Shown here piece after piece: positions 57,239-64,000 of a stretch of 64,000 nucleotides of DNA. A program made the position numbers and the translations under genes. The stretch covers positions 1,302,001 through 1,366,000 of the forward strand of contig NZ_CP009654.1 in the NCBI RefSeq assembly GCF_001880225.1, in the 5' to 3' direction. Position 1 is the stretch's first letter. Each line of letters begins with the position of its first letter. The DNA comes from Francisella frigiditurris (GTDB lineage Bacteria; Pseudomonadota; Gammaproteobacteria; Francisellales; Francisellaceae). The notes under the pieces were generated by a model, which was not told where the DNA came from, ran no database searches, and was given only the letters and a program-made list of their open reading frames with translations.

Positions 57239-58381
57239 TTATACTAATGAGCTTGTTATATCAGACTTAGGGTATGGTAAATCTTTAATATTCTTAGTGA
57301 ATTCCTTAGCGTGTTGCTTATCCAGAGAGTTTAAATCTATAGAAACAGAATTAAGTGGATTATCATACACATTCACATAAAGAGTATTATTTGTTAAATC
57401 TTTTATCGCTGTAAATGCTGTATGATCATAATATGTTTTACCATCAACTTCTTCTGCAACAACTCCTTTAAGAATATCTGCATTATGTAAAACATGAGCG
57501 ACTTTATTTAGAGTACTTTCACCTTCAATATTTTCATTATCAGAATAGTAGCCTAATACTGCGGTTCTAATAAATCTAGATGATGGAGAATAATCACCTG
57601 GTAAACCTAACAATCCATTACCTTGTCCAAGACCATCTATAGTTTTATATTTAGCCCCTTGAGGAATTAAGCCATTTTCATCGTATAACTTTATATTAGA
57701 AACTGTTTTATTTGATAAATTTAAATAATTTCTTAAGTTTATTAAGTGCCAGTCATAAGTTGGTGAGTTTGTCATAACCTTCACATCTAATTCTGGATTA
57801 TAAAAGTGAACTTCTCCTTTTACATATTCCACAACCATTGCATTACCATTCTTATCAGATATTAAGAAATGAACTTCTGGTACTACTCCATTTACATCTG
57901 TAGAGCTATCATTCCAAACTTTATATTTTTCTAGTCCTTTTTTAACATCATCAACATTATCATACTGACTTAAAATATAAGTTGTTATTTCTAAGATAGA
58001 TGCATAATTTTTATCAGTTTTCTCAACTTCCTGATATTGAGTAAATCCAGGTAAATAGTTAGCACTAAGACTAAGCCCTTCACTATTTTGTCCATCTGCA
58101 ATAAAGAAATCATCTTTAGATATAGCTATACCAGTACCTAATACAGAATATTTAGAAGAATAATTTTCTTTTGGTAAGTCTAAATCTTTTGGTGCAGTTA
58201 AAGTATGAGTCGTTCCCGCTGGCATGTAGGTCAAGCTCCAATCCCAATCAAAACCCCATTCCATTGTTCTTCCTGCAACTACATCACCATCATTACCTTT
58301 TATAGTTATAGCTGTGCATGCGATCGCTGAGCTTACTAATACGCTTGAAAGCAATAACCCTGCTTTTAATACTTTCTTCAC
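57239..58381 (-). CDS. secreted choloylglycine hydrolase-family amidase
   Basis: Ntn-type linear amide hydrolase (choloylglycine hydrolase/penicillin V acylase family), 380 residues. A signal peptide of about 21 residues ends SSAIA, directly followed by Cys22, so cleavage would expose the nucleophilic cysteine as the new N-terminus; the segment is a weak lipobox. GRTMEWGFDW and the later VMTNSPTYDWHL are family motifs with the expected Arg, Asp and Asn. Substrates may be bile salts, N-acyl amino acids or acyl homoserine lactones; none can be chosen from sequence. Single gene with its own upstream gap. Confidence 0.9.
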   Translation of the reverse strand: MKKVLKAGLLLSSVLVSSAIACTAITIKGNDGDVVAGRTMEWGFDWDWSLTYMPAGTTHTLTAPKDLDLPKENYSSKYSVLGTGIAISKDDFFIADGQNSEGLSLSANYLPGFTQYQEVEKTDKNYASILEITTYILSQYDNVDDVKKGLEKYKVWNDSSTDVNGVVPEVHFLISDKNGNAMVVEYVKGEVHFYNPELDVKVMTNSPTYDWHLINLRNYLNLSNKTVSNIKLYDENGLIPQGAKYKTIDGLGQGNGLLGLPGDYSPSSRFIRTAVLGYYSDNENIEGESTLNKVAHVLHNADILKGVVAEEVDGKTYYDHTAFTAIKDLTNNTLYVNVYDNPLNSVSIDLNSLDKQHAKEFTKNIKDLPYPKSDITSSLV

Positions 58382-58595
58382 TTATAAATCCTTTATAAAA
58401 ATTAATAATTTATAAGATCATTTAAGCATACAATTTACTTATATAAAATTCATTTTGATAGTTTAAGAATTTATTCTGAAAATAGTGCATATAAAAACTT
58501 ACAATTAATAATCCATTTTCATTTCTTATTTAGTAAATTTTTGATAGATAGTTTTTGATTAAAAAAATTTTAGAATTTAGGGGGAAAGATATTTA

Positions 58596-58805
58596 TTATA
58601 AAACTTCTATATTTATAGCTTGAGGACCTTTGTCTCCAGCTTGAGTTTTATAAGCTACATTTTGACCTTCGCTTAGCGTTCCACCAGCACTCCATAAAGC
58701 TGATACGTGTACAAATACATCTTTGCTACCATTTTCTGGAGTAATAAATCCGAAGCCTTTTGAATCATTGAAAAATTTTACTTTTCCTTTAAGTTTTTCA
58801 CTCAT
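58596..58805 (-). CDS. cold-shock protein, CspA family
   Basis: A 69-residue single cold-shock domain. RNP1 (KGFGFITP) and RNP2 (VFVHVSAL) are intact. It acts as an RNA chaperone. It stands alone between long gaps, with a short leader and a candidate -10 element upstream. Confidence 0.97.
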   Translation of the reverse strand: MSEKLKGKVKFFNDSKGFGFITPENGSKDVFVHVSALWSAGGTLSEGQNVAYKTQAGDKGPQAINIEVL

Positions 58806-58857
58806 GTTTTTCTCTCTTGTTTATTGTTATTTAGTTAATGACTAAGTAAGTAAAAGT

Positions 58858-58863
58858 ATTATA
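58858..58863 (-). promoter_or_regulatory. candidate -10 element of the cold-shock gene
   Basis: TATAAT on the minus strand, about 50 bases before the csp start codon. No good -35 element lies at the right distance, so the call is tentative. The leader it would give is much shorter than the structured leader of E. coli cspA. Confidence 0.35.
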
Positions 58864-59020
58864 AAAAATTAAAGATAACTAAAATAATAAGAGACAAAAC
58901 TAAAACTATTCTTGATAAATTTATAATTTACGCAAAAACTCACTTGCGACTGAATGATTGTAACACAATAAATCACTATGTATACATATATTTTGAATAT
59001 ATTTATAAAATTAGATTTTA

Positions 59021-59677
59021 CTAAGGTTTAAGTTTTAAATATTTCACATATGAATTTATAAAAATGAAACAACATAGTATATAGGCTAATAAATTACAAA
59101 TTCCTGTTAAAGTACTAAGATTCTTTATTGAAAGTTCTAATAAGTCTGCCTCATTATAATAGAATATCGCAAAAGTTGAGCAAATAGTATAAACACCTAA
59201 AACTAATAACCCTAAGAAATAACCTCTGGCAACCATAACTAATCCTGAATATAAAGCGACCATCCAAAATAACAGATATATATCAAAATCCCAGCTAACA
59301 TCATATACTGGAACAAAGTGAAGAAATAACGAATATAAGATATACAACGTAGCAAACACTACTAATGTTAATATTAACCATACGCCATTATTGCTAAATA
59401 AAACCAGTTTCTTAGGATAATCATCCAAATGCTTTTTAAACATAATATATCCAAAACATGCCATAAATATATCAGGTAAAGAGTTTAGCAACATTAAAGT
59501 AACATAGTCATATGGTATATCTTTTAATGCAGATGCTATCAGCATATATAAAATATCTATCAAAGGGTTTAATAAATATATATACCAAGCTGACAACTTA
59601 AACTTAGAAAGTTTATAAACAAAATATATTCTTATAAATAACTGAATAAAAATCAAAACATAAGATACAAAAATCAT
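59021..59677 (-). CDS. hypothetical polytopic membrane protein
   Basis: Membrane protein of 218 residues with about seven hydrophobic helices. The ATG at 59677 is chosen as start because GGAGAG lies eight bases before it; an open frame continues upstream but is less hydrophobic and unlikely. No motif or family was recognised. Confidence 0.75.
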   Translation of the reverse strand: MIFVSYVLIFIQLFIRIYFVYKLSKFKLSAWYIYLLNPLIDILYMLIASALKDIPYDYVTLMLLNSLPDIFMACFGYIMFKKHLDDYPKKLVLFSNNGVWLILTLVVFATLYILYSLFLHFVPVYDVSWDFDIYLLFWMVALYSGLVMVARGYFLGLLVLGVYTICSTFAIFYYNEADLLELSIKNLSTLTGICNLLAYILCCFIFINSYVKYLKLKP

Positions 59678-59839
59678 AAATAGCTCTCTCCACCTCATCA
59701 AGCCGATCGTTAAAGTATAACTAGCTGAATATTTTTTACAATTAATGCTATACACCAAAAGCTGAATAACTAATTTGATATATCATCTATTTAAAGAGAT
59801 AATAGTTTTAATTTTAAAAATACTGCAAATGTTCTTATA

Positions 59840-60046
59840 ATGAAAAAGTGTATAAGTTTCACATTAATCATCTTAGTATATTTATCATTTAACCCTCTTT
59901 ATGCAATAAACCTAGATCTAATGAAATCAAATATCCAAAACGCTAATACTCAGCAAGATGATGCTAATAACACAAAAGAAAACTCAACAAATAAACAAAA
60001 TATGAATACAGAAGGTTTATTTAATCAATATAAAGAGCAAAGTTAA
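59840..60046 (+). CDS. small exported hypothetical protein
   Basis: A 68-residue protein with a clear signal peptide (MKKCISFTLIILVYLSF onward, cleavage near LYA) and a short hydrophilic tail rich in Asn, Gln and Lys. Its start has no obvious ribosome site, so the gene is less certain than its neighbours. It ends two bases from the end of the convergent lipoprotein gene. Confidence 0.5.
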   Translation: MKKCISFTLIILVYLSFNPLYAINLDLMKSNIQNANTQQDDANNTKENSTNKQNMNTEGLFNQYKEQS

Positions 60047-60048
60047 TT

Positions 60049-60648
60049 TTATATATTAAAAAAATTTTTCAAGAAAGCTGAATTACCGAACCCTTTTTCT
60101 GGTGCTACACTAGGTCTTCGAAAAGCATAAGGCAAAAGATCAAAACCAGTTTTATATTGTTTAGTATCCTGCTCATATTCTTCAGAATCACTAACGTCGA
60201 GATCTGTTTCCATCTGATTATTAAGAGGTAATAATTCATTAAGCATTGTTGGTATTACATTATCTATATCATTATTATAGTTCTTTAAAGTAATACTATC
60301 TGGCATTTTCCATCTTACTAACCCAAGATGTTCATCATTTGCCGTTCTATATAATACAAGCTCAGTATAGTCTATATTTGTCGTAAGTCCCCAAGACTCA
60401 GATGCTGAATATTTAAGAGATGCTTGGCATTTATTCTTTTTATCAAAAGAAGGGACAACATATGCTTTTATATCTCGTTTTTGTAACTGATCCAGGATTG
60501 TTTCTTGAAAATTAGGAATAGTAACTTCTTTATTATTGACAACACAAATAGAATCTATCTTCTCTGGTGATTTCACTATATTTACTTTAGTAGAAGCACA
60601 ACCACTAATAAAAAGTATACAAGATCCTAAGAATATAATTTTTTTCAT
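60049..60648 (-). CDS. hypothetical lipoprotein
   Basis: Lipoprotein of 199 residues from the ATG at 60648, with lipobox FISGC; a start 18 bases upstream would add six residues before the signal peptide. The mature part has a short two-cysteine module (SICVVNN and KCQASLKYSASESWG) that resembles the Sbal_3080-type lipoprotein family, followed by an unrecognised C-terminal 90 residues. Function unknown. Confidence 0.7.
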   Translation of the reverse strand: MKKIIFLGSCILFISGCASTKVNIVKSPEKIDSICVVNNKEVTIPNFQETILDQLQKRDIKAYVVPSFDKKNKCQASLKYSASESWGLTTNIDYTELVLYRTANDEHLGLVRWKMPDSITLKNYNNDIDNVIPTMLNELLPLNNQMETDLDVSDSEEYEQDTKQYKTGFDLLPYAFRRPSVAPEKGFGNSAFLKNFFNI

Positions 60649-60850
60649 AAAAACATAAAAATACAAATATATTTATATGATACTTAATTTTTGTAACAAA
60701 GTTAATTATCTAGCAATTACTTATTAAATATTGCTTAACTATATATCTATTCTTTAACTCCTTTATGATAAATAATACAAAAGGTCTATGTGACAAAGCT
60801 TTTAGTTCTAGAATGAGCTTTATTTATATACTTTGCAAAAATATTTTTTA

Positions 60851-62326
60851 CTAATCCTGAATCATTCTATTTAATTTTTTGCCTATTAAAAAAGCGACTA
60901 TTGCAAAGACTATAGCTACTAAAGAAACATAACCAAATAGTTCCTGATATTTATGAAAACTATCTATAGTCATCTGAATATCAAAACCTTTTGATTCATC
61001 ATATTGAATACCACTTGTAACAACTTGTGCTACTGTAGTTCCTATCTTGATACCTATAGCTGAGGTAATAAACCATGTCCCCATTGCAAAACCAGTAATT
61101 CTTTCCGGTAATAATTTTGCCATTAATGAAAGTCCTAATGCTGATATCAATAACTCTCCAGAAGAGAAAAATATAGTTATTGCTAGCACTTCCCAAAGTA
61201 TACTAACTTTTGCAGTTGGGTCATTTAATAGACAAGCTAAAAACATGCTTCCATATGCAAAGCCGCAAAATAATATACCTAGTGCAAATTTGAATGGTAA
61301 CTTTAAATCCTTATCTCCTAACCTAGTATAAACAAATGCTAATATTGGAGATAATATGATAATACCAGCTGTATTTAAAACTCCTGGTATTGTCTGAGGA
61401 TTAATAATATATCCAAATAAATTTAGATTAACGTGATGGACATTGAACAAAAAGAATGATGTTGCTTTTTGTTGATAAATAACAAAAAAAAGCACAGCAT
61501 AAACCAATAAAATAATAGCTGCTACTATTTTCTTTCTTGATTTAGGGTCCTTTTCTACATAAATTTGAAATGCAAATACTCCAAAAATAACTCCTGCTCC
61601 AAACCATAAAATATAATTAATAGTATTATTAGTTTGCAAAATAAAGCTAAGTCCAACAATTGCAAGAATAAAAACTGATATTATAGACGCTGTTTTCAAT
61701 TTACTTACGCCTTTTAACCCCACTTCATTATCAATATCTTTTATACTTGAATAACTTATTAAACTATTCAAAATACCAATTGCAAAACCAACTGAACAAA
61801 CTCCATAAGCAGCCGTATAACCATATTTTGTAGCTAAAATAGGAATCAAGAGGGATGCAGATAATGACCCCATATTTATAGACATATAGAAATATGTATA
61901 AACAGAATCTAACTTTCCTTTATCTGTATATATTCTAGATATTAAATTTGTAGGCGCTGGTTTGAATAAAGAAGAACCAACTATAATGCAGGCTAAACTT
62001 ACATATACATAATTATCTATACTTATAAAATAAGGACTTAATGCTAGACTAAAATATCCAATCAATAAAAAAATTGCTCCCAAAAACATAGTCTTTTTAA
62101 TACCAAAGACTTTGTCAGCAACATATCCACCAATAGCATTAAAAACATACGTTAATGAGGCAAAACCTCCAAATAGTAATACAGCATCTTTTTCTGTAAA
62201 ATCAAAACCATACTTACTCATGAAAAATAATATAGCTGTATAGCTAAATCCGTAATACCCAAATCTTTCAAAAAACTCAAAGAAACAAAGTAAAAAGAAA
62301 GAGTTTTGCTTTCTTAAAGCAACCAT
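60851..62326 (-). CDS. POT-family proton-dependent peptide transporter
   Basis: Di/tripeptide-proton symporter of 491 residues with about 14 helices. The helix 1 signature FEFFERFGYYGF carries the ExxERFxYY motif for proton coupling, and GGYVADKVFGIKKT and the SINMGSL helix follow. Peptide uptake would supply amino acids to an auxotrophic cell. Divergent from the GPH symporter gene across a 158-base AT-rich gap. Confidence 0.93.
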   Translation of the reverse strand: MVALRKQNSFFLLCFFEFFERFGYYGFSYTAILFFMSKYGFDFTEKDAVLLFGGFASLTYVFNAIGGYVADKVFGIKKTMFLGAIFLLIGYFSLALSPYFISIDNYVYVSLACIIVGSSLFKPAPTNLISRIYTDKGKLDSVYTYFYMSINMGSLSASLLIPILATKYGYTAAYGVCSVGFAIGILNSLISYSSIKDIDNEVGLKGVSKLKTASIISVFILAIVGLSFILQTNNTINYILWFGAGVIFGVFAFQIYVEKDPKSRKKIVAAIILLVYAVLFFVIYQQKATSFFLFNVHHVNLNLFGYIINPQTIPGVLNTAGIIILSPILAFVYTRLGDKDLKLPFKFALGILFCGFAYGSMFLACLLNDPTAKVSILWEVLAITIFFSSGELLISALGLSLMAKLLPERITGFAMGTWFITSAIGIKIGTTVAQVVTSGIQYDESKGFDIQMTIDSFHKYQELFGYVSLVAIVFAIVAFLIGKKLNRMIQD

Positions 62327-62484
62327 TCATATTCCTAAAATGAAATCCACATTTTTCAAGAATATAATATTTCTATTTTTTTTAAAATTGTTTAATCCTA
62401 CCATTTATAAATTTTATTTATTTTAATTCCAAATAAGTTAGAAATAATTTATAGTAAATCTAGAGGCTATAAACTTATTATTTT

Positions 62485-63948
62485 ATGGAAAAAAAACAAG
62501 TAAAGTTATCTAATATGATCGCCTATGGTTCTGGTGATTTTTTTGGTGGCGGTGCATTCACAATCCTTGGTTTATGGTTAATGTACTTTTATACTCAAGT
62601 CGCAGGTTTATCAGCAGCTGAAGCTGGCATGATTGTTGCAATAGGTCGAGGTTTAGATTTATTTGCAGACCCAATAATGGGTTACATCTCTGATAACTGG
62701 AGAGGCCCTCTTGGTAGAAGAAGATTTTTCTTTGTTATTGGTGCACCTCTTGTTCTAGTTTTCGCATTACTCTGGCTACCTAATTTTCCTTTTTGGTACT
62801 ACTTAGTAACTTATGTAGCATTTAATTTTATATTTACTATGATCCAAGTTCCATATGAAACGTTAGCTGCAGAAATGACTGATAATTATGGAATACGTTC
62901 AAAAATGACTGGCGTGAGAATGATATTCTCCCAAAGCTCTAATATTGTTGCTGGGGTTTTACCTGCTGCTATTTTATATTTTTTCTCTGATGAAAAAGTA
63001 TCTTTTGTAGTAATGGGAAGTATTTGTGCAATATTATTTATGCTACCTTGGTTCTTTGTCTATAACTGGACTTGGGAAAGAGATGTTGAAATTGAAAAAA
63101 GAGTTAAAGTTGGTTTTTTAAAAGAAATGATGCGCATATTTATAAATATGCTTTCAACACTTAAAGTTCGTGCTTTTAGATTAAATTTACTAATGTATAT
63201 AGGAGCATTTGTTGCCCTAGATGTTTTTGGTGCTAGCTTTGCTTACTATTTTAAATTCATGTTAGATTATGATGTAAGCTCTGCTTCTTGGGTTTATACA
63301 TCTTTCTCCATTATTCAGGTTTTATCTGTACCAATATTTGCATATCTTTGTATAAGAATCGGGAGTGTTATGAGCTACCGTGTAGCTATCGTAATATTAA
63401 TTATAAGTATGATTATCTTTGGTATCTTACCTTTAATAAGTGGCGTGTTATCTTTAATTCTATTTATATTTATGATCTTCATACTTGGTTTTGCTCGAGC
63501 TGGTTGTTACTTCACTCCTTGGAATTTATATAATTTTATGGCTGATGTAGATGAAGCTTTAACTAAAAACCGTAGAGAAGGCACATTTGCTAGTACAATG
63601 ACCGTTTCTCGTAAATTAGTACAAGCATTAGCATTTGCTATAGTAGGCTTCACTTTGTCTTTGTTTGAATTTGTTCCTAGTGCAACAGCTCAATCTGAAA
63701 CAGCTCTAGTCGGAATAAATATATGCTTTATAGGTGGAACTATATTCTTTTGTATTATAGGAGCTATTGCCTCTACAAGATTTAGATTAAACACAAAAAA
63801 ACACTCAATATTAATAGAAGAATTAGAAAGACTTCGTGCAGGAGGTAATTTAAGCGATGCTCCTCCTCATGCTATTAAAATAGTTGAAGAACTTACAGGA
63901 TGGGAACATCAAAAAACATGGGGCAATAACTCAGTTGTTCCAAAATAA
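62485..63948 (+). CDS. GPH-family cation symporter (MelB-like)
   Basis: Glycoside-pentoside-hexuronide:cation symporter of 487 residues with twelve helices. GSGDFFGGGAF at the start and RGLDLFADPIMGYISDNW, with the conserved acidic residues and DP motif, identify the family; GRRRFFFVIGAP follows. Substrate could be a sugar, glucuronide or other organic acid and is not resolved. The C-terminal tail of about 40 residues is cytoplasmic. Confidence 0.88.
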   Translation: MEKKQVKLSNMIAYGSGDFFGGGAFTILGLWLMYFYTQVAGLSAAEAGMIVAIGRGLDLFADPIMGYISDNWRGPLGRRRFFFVIGAPLVLVFALLWLPNFPFWYYLVTYVAFNFIFTMIQVPYETLAAEMTDNYGIRSKMTGVRMIFSQSSNIVAGVLPAAILYFFSDEKVSFVVMGSICAILFMLPWFFVYNWTWERDVEIEKRVKVGFLKEMMRIFINMLSTLKVRAFRLNLLMYIGAFVALDVFGASFAYYFKFMLDYDVSSASWVYTSFSIIQVLSVPIFAYLCIRIGSVMSYRVAIVILIISMIIFGILPLISGVLSLILFIFMIFILGFARAGCYFTPWNLYNFMADVDEALTKNRREGTFASTMTVSRKLVQALAFAIVGFTLSLFEFVPSATAQSETALVGINICFIGGTIFFCIIGAIASTRFRLNTKKHSILIEELERLRAGGNLSDAPPHAIKIVEELTGWEHQKTWGNNSVVPK

Positions 63949-63977
63949 TTTAGAAATTAATTAACGGACACAAATAT

Positions 63978-64000
63978 ATGTTAGATATTCGAAAATTTAA
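63978..64000 (+). CDS. possible start of the next gene (truncated by window)
   Basis: An ATG at 63978, 30 bases after the symporter stop, opens a frame MLDIRKF that runs to the window end. A start of this kind occurs in several families, seryl-tRNA synthetase among them, but seven codons cannot identify it. No clear ribosome site is seen. Confidence 0.3.

Overview
The window is a densely coding, very AT-rich stretch of bacterial chromosome with no gap over 300 bases. The gene orders are gammaproteobacterial: rlmN-pilF-rluB, a holD-like gene next to rimI, rpsF-rpsR-rplI-dnaB, pheS-pheT and recC-recB-recD. The AT bias, the compact biotin genes, an ArnT-type lipid A transferase and type IV pilus parts fit best with Francisella or a close relative. 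This assignment rests on pattern recognition only. No rRNA, tRNA, insertion sequence, prophage or CRISPR array was seen.

Layout. 1-3342: biotin genes bioF (5' end cut by the window), bioC and bioD, meeting birA tail to tail. 3433-5043: an acetoacetate decarboxylase-family gene and galU. 5107-7650 (minus): a TPP riboswitch, then a PQ-loop membrane protein, an HXXEE membrane protein and a CDF cation transporter. 7680-12714 (minus): dnaB, rlmN, pilF-like, rluB, a divergent holD candidate and rimI. 12741-13894: rplI, rpsR and rpsF with a terminator and a possible S6:S18 leader. 13976-18701: a pilin-like gene, hemF, an ArnT-family transferase, dcd and mrp. 18869-24245 (plus): an ABC exporter with a decayed ATPase half, its HlyD partner, an MFS carrier and a cardiolipin synthase. 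24250-29102 (minus): an NfeD/SPFH pair and pheST.

29206-45722 is a large lipid and polyketide locus with the gene content of an aryl polyene (APE) pathway. It holds two ketosynthases, a ketosynthase-like half protein, a ketoreductase, two hotdog dehydratases, two acyl carrier proteins, a phosphopantetheinyl transferase, an AMP ligase, acyltransferases, a glycosyltransferase, a thioesterase, a LolA-like carrier, an MMPL exporter and a DUF3261-like lipoprotein. The likely flow is: the aryl starter is activated by the AMP ligase and loaded on an ACP, extended by the ketosynthase/ketoreductase/dehydratase set, put on a lipid anchor by the acyl- and glycosyltransferases, and moved to the outer membrane by the MMPL, LolA-like and lipoprotein components. 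The locus is split into two minus-strand blocks by three tandem paralogous lipoproteins on the plus strand.

45923-48092 (minus) pairs a second alpha-oxoamine synthase with a PAS protein whose C-terminal half looks like a decayed histidine kinase, a possible signal-maker and sensor pair. 48187-57127 (minus) encodes RecC, RecB and RecD with a small membrane protein between recC and recB. 57239-64000 holds a secreted choloylglycine hydrolase-family amidase, a cold-shock protein, small envelope proteins of unknown function, a POT peptide transporter and a GPH-type symporter.

The best leads for something undescribed are the TPP-riboswitch-controlled PQ-loop protein (candidate thiamine transporter), the oxoamine synthase/PAS pair, and the lipoprotein trio inside the APE locus.
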